A stretch of 64,000 nucleotides of DNA from Rhizorhapis sp036570425. Lineage in GTDB: Bacteria > Pseudomonadota > Alphaproteobacteria > Sphingomonadales > Sphingomonadaceae. The position numbers and the translations under genes are program-made. The notes below the pieces were generated by a model, which saw only the letters and a program-made list of their open reading frames with translations, was not told the origin of the DNA and ran no database searches. The stretch's first letter is position 1. Each line of letters begins with the position of its first letter. Shown here piece by piece: positions 37,866-47,431 of the stretch. The stretch is from positions 290,679 to 354,678 of the forward strand of contig DATCYF010000003.1 in the NCBI GenBank assembly GCA_036570425.1. Direction: 5' to 3'.

Positions 37866-38516
37866 ATGAGCATCTCACGCGCCGAAAAGCTTCGCGGTTC
37901 CAATAACCTTCTGGTCCGCTTCATGCGATTTCTGGGTCCGTGGGGCCTCTTCTTTCGGGGCTTTCTGAAACACCCGGTCATGGTCGGGTCCATTATTCCG
38001 TCCTCCCCGACATTGATCCGTGCCATGCTGAAGCCCGTTGATTGGCAAAATGTGAAGCTGTTCGTGGAATATGGCCCAGGCGTCGGCACCTTTTGCCGTC
38101 CGGTTCTGGAACGGATGCGACCAGACGCAATGCTCATTGCGATCGACACCAATGAGGAATTCGTCGATTATCTGAACGCGGACATCGCTGACAGCAGGTT
38201 TCTGGCCGTGCATGGATCGGCCGCAGATGTGCGCCGGATCATCGCCGATCACGGCTTCGATCACGCCGATTACATCCTGTCGGGTCTACCCTTTTCCACT
38301 TTGCCAAATGGCGTTGGCCCAGCCATTGCGCGAGAAACCCAGGCGGCGCTACGGACCGGCGGCGCGTTCCTGGTTTATCAATATTCACCCAAGGTGCGGC
38401 AATTCATTTCCCCGCATTTTCACAATATCGACCAAGGCTTCGAATTCTGGAACATCCCACCCTGTCAGCTCTATTGGGCATGGAAAGAAGATGAAGTGGC
38501 AGAAATCGCGGCCTGA
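37866..38516 (+). CDS. Phospholipid N-methyltransferase-like protein
   Basis: The 216-residue protein is a class I SAM-dependent methyltransferase of the PmtA/rRNA-dimethylase-like group: SIIPSSPTLIRAML, VEYGPGVGTFCRPVL for SAM binding, AIDTNEEFVDYL, and DYILSGLPFSTLP in the place of the N-P-P-Y motif. PmtA proteins convert phosphatidylethanolamine to phosphatidylcholine, but related proteins have other lipid substrates. Its stop is directly followed by the stop of the convergent phospholipase D-like gene, which also acts on membrane lipids. Confidence 0.82.
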   Translation: MSISRAEKLRGSNNLLVRFMRFLGPWGLFFRGFLKHPVMVGSIIPSSPTLIRAMLKPVDWQNVKLFVEYGPGVGTFCRPVLERMRPDAMLIAIDTNEEFVDYLNADIADSRFLAVHGSAADVRRIIADHGFDHADYILSGLPFSTLPNGVGPAIARETQAALRTGGAFLVYQYSPKVRQFISPHFHNIDQGFEFWNIPPCQLYWAWKEDEVAEIAA

Positions 38517-39716
38517 TCATCCTTTCGATCGGATGCGCAGCCGCATGGGAAGATTCAGGCGGCGGGTGACGGTGTAATCGAGTGCGCCCACCAGAACATA
38601 GCTGATCCGGCCGAGAAAACGGGCGAGAACTCCCGTCCGCTCTCTATGCAAGGCCGATGTGATTTCCTGGCAATTTGCTGTTTCGCGCGTCACGAACTCA
38701 CGCATCTGGGCTGCGAAGCCTGCGTCCTCGATCCGCAGCATCAATTCCAGATTGATAAACAGGCTGCGCATGTCGAAATTGGCTGATCCGATATACACGA
38801 TGTCGTCGATGACGATTAATTTCATGTGCAGCTTGCAAGGCAGATATTCAAATATCCGCACGCGATGCCTGAACAACCCACTGTAGAGTGAACGCGCCGC
38901 CGCGATTGTCGTGCTGTTGTCCGACAACGAAGCCGTTACGATCCGCACTTGCCCCCTCATCCCGACCTTGCCAATTCTGCGCAACATCCCACGCGATGGC
39001 GAGAAGTAGGCTTGAATCATGTCGCAACGACGCCCCCTCTCCAGGTCCCGCTTGGCCGATTGAGCCCAAGGATTAAGACGGCGCACTGGTCCGCCAATCA
39101 ACCAACTGAAGGTTCCATTCCCGCCTTGCCAGTCGCGAATCATACGGCTCAGCCGTGCATAGCGCTGCTTGTTCGCCATCACCCATTGCTGCAGCGCATC
39201 AAACCAGCGTTCCAGTTCCGCAGTCTGCGGGCCTTCCAGCAGCAAACCCAAATCGTGCCAGCAGTTATTGTCCGGTGTACCGAAATATTGATTGGAAATG
39301 TTGAAGCCGCCCATCATCAGCCGCTTGCTGTCGGCGATGGCAAACTTCTGATGATTGCGGATCAGATAACGCGTGGAGCGCCGGCTACTGAACATGCCGA
39401 ACTGCCCACCCGCCGCCTGGAATGGTTCAAAAAACCCTCGATCCGCGTCGGCAGATCCGAAGCAGTCCACCATCAAAGCCACATTCACGCCCCGCGCCAG
39501 CGCAGCGAGAAGGCGATCCATCACCGCTTCCCCGCAATCGTCGCTTTGGAACATGTAGAAATAGAATTTCAGGCTTATCTGCGCCCCGTCGATCAATGCG
39601 AGCAATTCGGAAAGGCGCTCCGGCCCGTCATCTATAAGACGCAGGTGATTCCCTTCAATCAAGGCTTCGACGGTGGGAGATCGCGGTTCGGCATCAGCAG
39701 ACATAGAAGACTGCAT
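38517..39716 (-). CDS. Phospholipase D / cardiolipin synthase-like protein
   Basis: The protein (about 400 residues) has two HKD motifs: NHQKFAIADSKRLMMGGFN near residue 125 and HMKLIVIDDIVYIGSANFD near 305, as in cardiolipin synthase ClsB and related transferases. There is no clear membrane anchor at the N-terminus. Cardiolipin synthases join phosphatidylglycerol with another phospholipid. The start is uncertain: ATGs at 39797, 39716 and 39704 are in frame and none has a strong ribosome-binding site; 39716 has AACGGG ahead. It follows the TonB receptor gene closely on the same strand. Confidence 0.82.
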   Translation of the reverse strand: MQSSMSADAEPRSPTVEALIEGNHLRLIDDGPERLSELLALIDGAQISLKFYFYMFQSDDCGEAVMDRLLAALARGVNVALMVDCFGSADADRGFFEPFQAAGGQFGMFSSRRSTRYLIRNHQKFAIADSKRLMMGGFNISNQYFGTPDNNCWHDLGLLLEGPQTAELERWFDALQQWVMANKQRYARLSRMIRDWQGGNGTFSWLIGGPVRRLNPWAQSAKRDLERGRRCDMIQAYFSPSRGMLRRIGKVGMRGQVRIVTASLSDNSTTIAAARSLYSGLFRHRVRIFEYLPCKLHMKLIVIDDIVYIGSANFDMRSLFINLELMLRIEDAGFAAQMREFVTRETANCQEITSALHRERTGVLARFLGRISYVLVGALDYTVTRRLNLPMRLRIRSKG

Positions 39717-39811
39717 GCCCGTTTTCGAACCAATTGCAAAGGGCTCGGCGGAACAACCGCCCCGCAGCTTCGGATCGGGACGCCCCAGCATGCGCATCAG
39801 CGCACTGCAGG

Positions 39812-41830
39812 CTAATGCTCGAACCGCAGTCCGATCCACAAGGTTCGCGGCGTACCAAGATCGATGCTGCCATCATCGTTACGCGTCACCACCTTCTCAT
39901 CAAAGATGTTTTCCCCGCGCGCGACCAGCCGAACGGATGAAGAAATCGGCAAGGTTGCCGTTCCATCAACAGTCAGCGCATCAGACAGGACATCGGTCTG
40001 CAGATCATCCTCATATTGCTTGCCCACATAACGCAGGATGGCAGAAAGCGCGATCCCCGATGGAGCAGCCCAGCCCAATGTTGCACTCGCCATATGCCGG
40101 GGGCTTTGCGCGGGGTCCATACCGTCGAGCGCGGCCTGAGTCCCGGATGCCTTCACCTTGCTGTGACTGTAGGCGTAGGAGGCCAGCAGGAAAAAATCAG
40201 CCAGTTTCGCCTGTGCGGTGAATTCGAAACCCTTTGAAATAACAGCCTCGACATTTTGACGCTGGCGCAAATCGGGACTGATCGTGACATTGGCAATGGC
40301 GTCGTCCAGCCGATTGTAAAAGGCTGTTGCGCCAATGGTCACGTCCTCGGCAGGGCGCAGATCGAAGCCTGCTTCGACGCCTTTCAGCTTTTCGGTTTCC
40401 AGGCCTGCATTGGCTTGGGTAAGCACAGGAAACACCGTGAAAGGCCGATAAAGCTCATTCAAGGTCGGTAAACGGAAACCAGTATAAGCAGCGGCGCGCA
40501 GCGACAGCGGCTCACTGATATTCAGCAATGCTCCAGCGCGCCCGGTCGCACGCCAACCATCACGATCCGCAAAATCATTGGTGGTGGCAATCGCTCCAGC
40601 CGGATCGCGCTCTGTAAAGAAGCCGCCAGTAATCGTCCAGCGATCAACTCTGGCACCCCCGGTCAGCACCAAATTCCCCAGGGTCCAGTCATCCTCCGCA
40701 AAAAAGCCTAACGTGCTTGACCGTCCGCCCGCGTTGCGCCGTGCCGTAACAAGTCCCGTCGCGCCGCTATAGGCGTTTTCGAACATTTGCCCGTCTGCGA
40801 TGCGCAGGTCCGTACCTAACCGCAACACATGAGCCGCTCCGACAGGTGGGCGCAGTTCAATCTTGCCGCCAAAACCCGTGGACGGCGTATTGCGCTGATC
40901 GAGCACCTTTCGGAAGCTTGACGAACTGATCACGATATTCGAGAAATTCCTCGCCTGGACATAAGCAAGTGCATCGACCTGCCAGGTTCCCCGGGAAATC
41001 AGACGGATACTCGCATCCTGCCCCTCGCTGCTGCTGTCCGCCCCTGCAAAGCGCAATGTTCGTTGGTCACGGAACACAAGGCCGCGGGCCTGAATCTCCA
41101 GCGTGTCGGAAAGCGGCGCTACTGCCCGTATGTTCGTGGACCAGTTGTCATATGCCGACCGCACGCTGGCTGGGCCACGCTGATCCGCCGGCGTTGTCCA
41201 GAAACCATCGCCCCGGTCCCAGCGTCCCGAGAGCGACAAGAAACCGTCATCCAAGTTCGGTGTAACTGCGGCAGATAGCTCTGTCGCATCACGGCTGCCA
41301 TAAAAGGCGCTGGCGCTCACAAGGGGCAACACATCGCGCCCTGCGCTGGCCATCTCTATCGTGCCCGCAACCGCACCCGCTCCAAACGCTCCCGACCCGC
41401 CGCCGCGCGTCACACGGATAAGTGCGAGCCGGTCCGGCACGAGCGCGTTGAAGGGAATATAGCCAAAAAAAGGATCCGCTTGGGGAACACCATCAAGCAG
41501 TACGAGTGATCGGCTCGACGCATTGCCGCCCAGCGCCCGCAGCGTTATGCCTTGCGCCGTAGGATTGGCAGAGCGGCTGTCACTTCGCCTGAACTGCGCA
41601 AAACCCGCCACGTCGCGCAGCACATTTTCAACCCGCCCGCTCGCGTCGTCCGTCAATCGCTCGCGCCCAATTGTAACGCTGCCATAGGCGGGCGTACCGG
41701 GCGGCAGCGGAAGGCCTGCTCCGGTGACGATGATGGCCTGGTTCGGTTCCTGCAGGCCACTCTCTACTTCCGCTAACGCCACGCCGGGACAAAACACAAC
41801 CAGAGCGACACCAAGGAACAGGTTTTTCAT
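39812..41830 (-). CDS. TonB-dependent receptor
   Basis: The 672-residue outer-membrane protein has a signal peptide (MKNLFLGVALVVFCPGVALA, cut near residue 20), a plug domain with ITLRALGGNASSRSLVLLDGVP, and a beta barrel ending in WIGLRFEH with the aromatic-rich final strand. A TonB box-like QAIIVTG lies near residue 30. It takes up an iron complex or another large ligand; the short plug and VLLDG motif resemble BtuB/vitamin-type receptors, but no riboswitch or ligand-specific neighbour identifies the substrate. The ATG at 41830 is chosen for the signal peptide. Confidence 0.9.
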   Translation of the reverse strand: MKNLFLGVALVVFCPGVALAEVESGLQEPNQAIIVTGAGLPLPPGTPAYGSVTIGRERLTDDASGRVENVLRDVAGFAQFRRSDSRSANPTAQGITLRALGGNASSRSLVLLDGVPQADPFFGYIPFNALVPDRLALIRVTRGGGSGAFGAGAVAGTIEMASAGRDVLPLVSASAFYGSRDATELSAAVTPNLDDGFLSLSGRWDRGDGFWTTPADQRGPASVRSAYDNWSTNIRAVAPLSDTLEIQARGLVFRDQRTLRFAGADSSSEGQDASIRLISRGTWQVDALAYVQARNFSNIVISSSSFRKVLDQRNTPSTGFGGKIELRPPVGAAHVLRLGTDLRIADGQMFENAYSGATGLVTARRNAGGRSSTLGFFAEDDWTLGNLVLTGGARVDRWTITGGFFTERDPAGAIATTNDFADRDGWRATGRAGALLNISEPLSLRAAAYTGFRLPTLNELYRPFTVFPVLTQANAGLETEKLKGVEAGFDLRPAEDVTIGATAFYNRLDDAIANVTISPDLRQRQNVEAVISKGFEFTAQAKLADFFLLASYAYSHSKVKASGTQAALDGMDPAQSPRHMASATLGWAAPSGIALSAILRYVGKQYEDDLQTDVLSDALTVDGTATLPISSSVRLVARGENIFDEKVVTRNDDGSIDLGTPRTLWIGLRFEH

Positions 41831-41943
41831 GATGGCGGGGCGACCCTCTCTTCGTTCTAACAACAGCATCATCACGATGCGAGAGCGATCCTCTACACAG
41901 ATTATGCCGCTATCATACCCCTGAACAACTCAAAGCGGATGCT

Positions 41944-43752
41944 CTATACCTCTTCCACATCCCGCTCAGAAGCTTGTCGAGCCCACATCGCAGCATAGAG
42001 CCCCCCACGCGCCAGCAACGCCGCGTGGCTCCCGCGCTCCGCTACCTTGCCAGCCTCCAGCACGATAATTTCGTCCGCGTCGACCACGGTGGAGAGCCGG
42101 TGCGCAATGATGATGGTGGTGCGTCGCCGCGATATCGCATTGAGCGTTGCCTGAATGTCCGCCTCCGTACGGCTATCGAGTGCACTTGTCGCTTCATCGA
42201 GAACCAGGATGGGCGGATTCTTAAGGAGTGTCCGCGCAATCGCCACACGCTGCTTCTCCCCCCCGGAAAGCTTGAGGCCACGCTCGCCGACGCGAGTGTC
42301 AAGGCCATGCGGCATGGCATGGACGAGCCCGGCGATGGCAGCACCTCGTAGCGCCGCTTCAATCTCTGCCTGGCTGGCACCTGCTCGCCCATAAGCGATG
42401 TTGTAGCCGATGGTATCGTTGAACAGCACCGTATCCTGGGGCACAATGCCAATCTGCTCTCTGAGCGATGCTTGCGTAACCTTCGCAATATCCTGGCCAT
42501 CGATCAGAATGCGCCCGGATTGCACATCATAGAAGCGGAAGAGCAAGCGCGCGATGGTCGACTTGCCTGCGCCAGACGGCCCCACGATGGCAAGCGTCTT
42601 CCCCGCCGGAATGTGGATGTCGAGACCGTGAAGGATTTCCCGATCTGCAGTGTAACTGAAATGCACATTTTCGAAGCGAACCTCCCCCGCTTCGATTTGC
42701 AGCAGCGGCGCGTCCGGCGCATCGACGATATCGGCAGGCGTATCGATCAGGGCGAACATCGCCTCCATGTCGATCAGGCCCTGGCGGATATTGCGGTAAA
42801 CCATGCCAAGCATATCCAAAGGCCGAAAAAGCTGCGACAGCAGCGTATTGACCAGGACCACGTCGCCCGTGGTGAACAGCCCCCGGCTCCACCCCCAGAT
42901 GGTGTAACCCATTGCTCCAGCCATCATCAGATTGGTGATGAGCGCCTGACCGATATTCAGATAAGCGAGGCTGTTCTCGCTTTTGACCGCCGCATTGGCA
43001 TAGGTCCGCACCGCCTTGCTGAAACGCGCCTGCTCACGCTCTTCGGCATTGAAATATTTGACCGTTTCGAAATTCAGCAGGGAGTCGACAGCATGGGCAA
43101 AAGCCGTGGTATCGAGATCGACCATGTCACGGCGAAGCTGAGTACGCCATTCCGTGACCATGCGAGTGTACCAGATGTACAGCACCACCATCAGCAGGGT
43201 GACGCCAACCATTCCCCAACCGAATTTCAGGAAAAAAATCACGCACACCGCCACCAGCTCAATCACCGTCGGGGCGATGTTGAACAGCAGGAAATAGAGC
43301 ATGACATCGATGCTCTTGGTGCCCCGCTCTATGATCTTCGTGACTGCGCCGGTCTTCCGGTTCAAATGGAAGCGCAATGAAAGCTGGTGCAGATGGCCGA
43401 AGAGATGCTCGGTCAAACGGCGGGTGGCCTCCTGCCCAACCCGCTCAAAGGCGACATTGCGGATATTGTCGAACAGGATGGACGCGAAACGTGCTCCGGC
43501 ATAGGCAAGGACAAGCGCGATGGCCAGGGCAACGCCCGGTTCCATTCCGGGCGCCATCCGGTCGATTGCCCCTTTATAGGCGAAAGGCATGACAAGATTG
43601 GTCGCCTTGCCCAGCAGCACGAGCAGCAGCGCATAGATGACCCGACGGCGCAACGCTGGCGCGTCAGTTGGCCAGAGATAAATGAGGAAACGCCGCAATG
43701 TTGCCCAGATGGGCGGAACAGGCTGGTTATCGGCGGCGGGCTCTGGCGGCAT
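41944..43752 (-). CDS. Atm1-type ABC exporter
   Basis: A protein of about 602 residues with six membrane helices, and the VKYFNAEEREQARF segment typical of Atm1/HMT-type half-transporters, then an ATPase domain: Walker A VGPSGAGKSTIARLL, signature LSGGEKQRVAIAR, Walker B PILVLDEATSALDS. Bacterial Atm1 exports glutathione-based conjugates and links to iron-sulfur and metal homeostasis. A TTG at 43782 is possible; the ATG at 43752 is used. It is upstream of the TonB receptor on the same strand with a 113-base gap. Confidence 0.9.
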   Translation of the reverse strand: MPPEPAADNQPVPPIWATLRRFLIYLWPTDAPALRRRVIYALLLVLLGKATNLVMPFAYKGAIDRMAPGMEPGVALAIALVLAYAGARFASILFDNIRNVAFERVGQEATRRLTEHLFGHLHQLSLRFHLNRKTGAVTKIIERGTKSIDVMLYFLLFNIAPTVIELVAVCVIFFLKFGWGMVGVTLLMVVLYIWYTRMVTEWRTQLRRDMVDLDTTAFAHAVDSLLNFETVKYFNAEEREQARFSKAVRTYANAAVKSENSLAYLNIGQALITNLMMAGAMGYTIWGWSRGLFTTGDVVLVNTLLSQLFRPLDMLGMVYRNIRQGLIDMEAMFALIDTPADIVDAPDAPLLQIEAGEVRFENVHFSYTADREILHGLDIHIPAGKTLAIVGPSGAGKSTIARLLFRFYDVQSGRILIDGQDIAKVTQASLREQIGIVPQDTVLFNDTIGYNIAYGRAGASQAEIEAALRGAAIAGLVHAMPHGLDTRVGERGLKLSGGEKQRVAIARTLLKNPPILVLDEATSALDSRTEADIQATLNAISRRRTTIIIAHRLSTVVDADEIIVLEAGKVAERGSHAALLARGGLYAAMWARQASERDVEEV

Positions 43753-44716
43753 GCAGGGGCATGTAGTGCGCGCCTGCGACAAAGTCCAACATCAGTCCCA
43801 TATGATGAAGCAGAGGGACGAGGGGATAACCGATCGCCAATGGCCGCCAACGATGTTCGGGGTTTGGTGAGTATTTGGCTTTATCACGCCACCCATGATG
43901 TTCAGTGTAATGACCACTCAAGGCCGCGCAGGGCGGCATGTGCTCGTATGTGCGAAACGCTCCGCTCCGCACACTTACAGCCATCGGAGGGTCGCCTGAG
44001 CCAGAGACAGTCAAATGTGGGGGGAGGCCATCCCCGGCTCAGGCAAAGTCGCAGACGAGGTTGAGCGGCTGAGTGGGGACCAGCCGCTCTACGTCTGCTT
44101 GCACGGGTCCGTCCCAAGAGCAGTGCACATGCAACCAGAGACATGTGACCGCTAATGGGACGGGAACTCCCGCGTTCGTGTGCTGGAAAAACTCGACCCG
44201 AGAAACTCAGACGCGAGATATTTCCAACTCATGTGCCAATTGCTCTCTTCCATGACTCAAAAGGAGTTTCAGCGGATTTGTCACCGTTACATAGCCGATT
44301 CGACCCGCCGTTTGCGGGTTGTTGAATCCGGAACGGAGCTAACGGAATTGGGGCATTCAGCCCGTTCTTCATGGATATCATATCCCGCCTTCCGCAGGAT
44401 ACGACATGTTACGGCATTTCGTTGCCATTCCCCCGGGACGAGCCTGAGTGGCGGTGCCTTTTCCCGTGGCGGCTGTTTTCGCCGATCTGCGACCTTCATA
44501 TTTTTATTTTCCTGCGTATCTATGCCCGTCGGAATTCCGACCCCTTTCAACCAGTTGCATTGCGCAGCCGGTTGCCCTTCCTTTCCTCTGGGACAGAACG
44601 GCTTTGCAAACCGACCGTTTACCGATAACAACAAAAATAGCGTGTCGTACCGGATAGTTAGCGCAGATGCACATATCCGCCCTGATGAAATGGCCGCGAT
44701 GTGGGAATGCTGACGA
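43753..44716. other. Long region with no certain gene
   Basis: Nearly 1 kb separates the ABC exporter from the regulator gene at 44717. Open frames exist (for example 44180-44713 plus and 44287-44853 minus) without recognised domains. One minus-strand small frame (44287-44499) has a plausible ribosome-binding site and is listed separately. The AT-rich part at 44490-44660 probably contains promoters. Confidence 0.4.
44287..44499 (-). CDS. Possible small protein
   Basis: A 70-residue frame starting MKVADRRKQPPREKAPPLR follows AGGAAAA about 8 bases ahead of the ATG at 44499. It is basic, with C-R-I-L-R and AECPN, and no known family. It could be a real small gene divergent from the regulator at 44717, but only the ribosome-binding site supports it. 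Confidence 0.3.
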   Translation of the reverse strand: MKVADRRKQPPREKAPPLRLVPGEWQRNAVTCRILRKAGYDIHEERAECPNSVSSVPDSTTRKRRVESAM

Positions 44717-46471
44717 ATGGGCGAGGAAGCCGCGAATAATTCATTCAAATTCGCCTCCGAACTGGAGCGGGTCTTTTCGTCCACGGAATTTTCCCGTTCT
44801 CCTGTCATGCGTCGGCTGCTACGTTTCCTCATTGACCAGACATTGGCGGGCAAAGGGGAGCAACTAAAAGCCTATAGCGTGGCGGTGGACGGACTTGGTC
44901 GCGATCCCGATTTCGATGCGCAGTCGGACAGCTACCCCCGTGTTCAGGTTGGCCGCCTACGCCGGATGCTTGATGCTTATTATGAGCGCTATGGCCTTGT
45001 AAATGGAGAGCGACTTGTCATTCCAAACGGCGCATATCGCGTATTCCTGATGCCGATCTACCGCAATCAGGAGCGCCCCTCCACGCCTGCGGTGGAAATC
45101 ATCGCCGGCCCAGACCCGCAGGACCAGGCCGACCCGATCCTGGCCCTTAAATCAGCCCGGCAGTCGGCCGCGTCTGCTCCGCCTTATCGTCGACCCGGGA
45201 TCATCCTCGCCGTGGTTCTGAGCTGCGCGATCCTTCTGTTTTCAGCCTACGCCTTCTTCTGGGGCGCCGATTTCATGCGAACGGCGCGCCCGGGCGACAT
45301 GGTCGCTGCGCCGACGATGCTGCTGCTGCCGGTTGAGAGGAATCCTAATTCTCCTGTGTCGCTGGCCTCTTCTGTGGATCAGACTTTGGGCGACGCCCTG
45401 CATCGTTCCTGGGTAGTCCGCACATTATTCAGTGATGGCAAGGAGGCTACCGGCCAAGCTGCAAATCCGCAGAAAGACGATCACGATTATCGCCTGCAAA
45501 GCGTACTTGCGGGTCCGGAGGGAGAGGACCTTTACCTTACCCTGTGGGATAATCGGACAAATAGTCGTCTTTGGACGGGCAACGTCGGGCTTTCCGGTCA
45601 GGAAGATAACATCGGGACCGCGCTGCAAATCCCTCTTGCCAATTTAATCGGGAGCTTTGGCGCCATCGCGACGCATCAGCGGCGGCAATATGGCGACGAT
45701 CTGTCACCCGGCTATCCCTGTCTGTTGAAGAATGCCGAGTTGCGTATCCATCCGGGCAAGGACAATCTGGAAGCCGCGCGCAAATGCGTAAATCAGATGC
45801 TCGCAGCCGATCCCGACTCCGCTGATGCCTTGGCAGCGGCTGTGTTCGTGAACTACGGGCTCTCCGCCGCCGATCCCAAACATAGCAAGAAGTGGCGGGA
45901 TATCGCCCTTCAGCAAGCCAAGCAGGCAGTGCTGCTTGACCCCTATTCAGCCAATGCGCAGATGGCTGCGGCAAGCGCCGCCTTCGTCAGCGGCAACTGC
46001 ATATTAGGGAAGGCGCAAGGGCTTCGGGCAGTTGAACTCAATCTCTATGAGCCAGAAATTTATGCGCGGCTGGGCCTGATGTTGTTCCAGTGCCGCGATC
46101 CCGACAATGAGCATTATCTGACTCTAGCCCGGGAGATGCTGCCGACGCTGCCTGCTTTTTTCTCCCTGCCGATCATCACTGCCATGGCAGAGCGCGGGGA
46201 AGCCGATGCGGCCTTGAAGCTGGCTCTTAGCCTGCCGCTGAGCCGCTTGGCTGCGTCGCCTTATTATGCGATCACCATGGCCATCGCCTACGCCAATCAA
46301 GGCGATAAGGCGAAAGCAAGCGCCTATTGGATGCAGGTCGCGGAGGCCGGACGCGCCAAGGGAGCAGAAACGCCGCGCGCCATACTGGACGACTTGCTGG
46401 CCAGCCCCGGCCTCTCCCGGGCCAGCGGCGAGGCGCTGATCCGGGCAGGCGTTATCAACGGGCTGGATTAG
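44717..46471 (+). CDS. Membrane-anchored winged-helix-like regulator with periplasmic repeats
   Basis: The 584-residue protein has an N-terminal cytoplasmic domain (about 10-115) of a conserved type: SPVMRRLLRFLIDQTLAGKG, LKAYSVAVDGLGRDPDFD, then YPRVQVGRLRRMLDAYYE. This is a winged-helix-like module seen in bacterial transmembrane signalling proteins. A single helix follows (about 157-180, IILAVVLSCAILLFSAYAFF), then a periplasmic part with TPR-like helices (about 330-580). It resembles CadC-like membrane regulators in layout, but the DNA target and signal are unknown. Confidence 0.75.
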   Translation: MGEEAANNSFKFASELERVFSSTEFSRSPVMRRLLRFLIDQTLAGKGEQLKAYSVAVDGLGRDPDFDAQSDSYPRVQVGRLRRMLDAYYERYGLVNGERLVIPNGAYRVFLMPIYRNQERPSTPAVEIIAGPDPQDQADPILALKSARQSAASAPPYRRPGIILAVVLSCAILLFSAYAFFWGADFMRTARPGDMVAAPTMLLLPVERNPNSPVSLASSVDQTLGDALHRSWVVRTLFSDGKEATGQAANPQKDDHDYRLQSVLAGPEGEDLYLTLWDNRTNSRLWTGNVGLSGQEDNIGTALQIPLANLIGSFGAIATHQRRQYGDDLSPGYPCLLKNAELRIHPGKDNLEAARKCVNQMLAADPDSADALAAAVFVNYGLSAADPKHSKKWRDIALQQAKQAVLLDPYSANAQMAAASAAFVSGNCILGKAQGLRAVELNLYEPEIYARLGLMLFQCRDPDNEHYLTLAREMLPTLPAFFSLPIITAMAERGEADAALKLALSLPLSRLAASPYYAITMAIAYANQGDKAKASAYWMQVAEAGRAKGAETPRAILDDLLASPGLSRASGEALIRAGVINGLD

Positions 46472-46581
46472 CGCCAGCGATCGGCCGACAGAGATTTACT
46501 GTCCCTGTCTTGTCATGAGTGATTGAGCCTGTGGTGTATCGAAACCCTTCGCTACGGTTCCGATATGCTTTGCCCAATACC

Positions 46582-47421
46582 TTAATCCCTTAAAAGATCA
46601 TTGATCGCGGTCTTGGAGCGGGTTTGCGCATCCACGCGCTTGACGATGACGGCGCAGGCAAGACTGGGGCCCGGCGTGCCGTCGGGCAGCGGTTTACCCG
46701 GCAGGCTACCCGGCACTACCACCGAATAAGGCGGAACCTCGCCCATGAATATCTCGCCAGTGTTGCGATCCACAATCTTGGTGGTGGACGTGATGAACAC
46801 CCCCATGGATAGCACGGAACCCCTGCCCACGCGCACGCCCTCAACCACTTCGGATCGGGCGCCAATAAAGCAATCGTCCTCAATAATGACAGGATCAGCC
46901 TGCAAAGGCTCAAGCACACCGCCGATGCCGACACCGCCGGACAAATGCACATTCTTGCCGATCTGGGCGCAGCTTCCAACCGTCACCCAGGTATCCACCA
47001 TGGTGCCCTCATCGACAAAAGCGCCGATGTTGACGAAGCTCGGCATCAGCACGACATTCCTGGCGATATGCGATCCATGCCGTGCAATGGCCCCAGGCAC
47101 AGCGCGGAAACCGGCGGCGCGGAACTGCGTCTCGCCCCAGCCCTGAAATTTCGAGGGCACCTTGTCCCACCAATGCGACCCGCCCGGGCCGCCGGGAATA
47201 AGCGCGTTGTCATTGAGGCGGAAGGACAGCAGTACCGCCTTCTTCAGCCACTGATTGACGCGCCAGCCCTCCCCTGCGGGTTCAGCCACGCGCGCATTTC
47301 CGCTATCGAGCAGGTTCAACGCCTCGGCCACTGCCTCACGCACGGCTCCCTCAGTGGAAAAGCCCAATTCCGCGCGATTTTCCCAAGCAGCTTCGATCGT
47401 GGAAATCAGCGTATCCGTCAT
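46582..47421 (-). CDS. dapD: Tetrahydrodipicolinate N-succinyltransferase
   Basis: The 279-residue protein has the N-terminal helical domain and a left-handed beta-helix of hexapeptide repeats: VLMPSFVNIGAFVDEGTMVDTW, NVHLSGGVGIGGVLEPLQ, IIEDDCFIGARSEVVEGVRVG. It transfers succinyl from succinyl-CoA in lysine and diaminopimelate synthesis. Full length; the ATG at 47421 has AGGGACGAG ahead. It follows the nucleotidase-like gene on the same strand with 10 bases between them, so the two are probably cotranscribed. Confidence 0.96.
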   Translation of the reverse strand: MTDTLISTIEAAWENRAELGFSTEGAVREAVAEALNLLDSGNARVAEPAGEGWRVNQWLKKAVLLSFRLNDNALIPGGPGGSHWWDKVPSKFQGWGETQFRAAGFRAVPGAIARHGSHIARNVVLMPSFVNIGAFVDEGTMVDTWVTVGSCAQIGKNVHLSGGVGIGGVLEPLQADPVIIEDDCFIGARSEVVEGVRVGRGSVLSMGVFITSTTKIVDRNTGEIFMGEVPPYSVVVPGSLPGKPLPDGTPGPSLACAVIVKRVDAQTRSKTAINDLLRD

Positions 47422-47431
47422 GTCTCGTCCC

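Noticed and set aside
39812..41830. TonB receptor as BtuB with a cobalamin riboswitch
   Set aside because: No riboswitch-like conserved box or cobalamin gene is visible upstream, so the substrate is left open.
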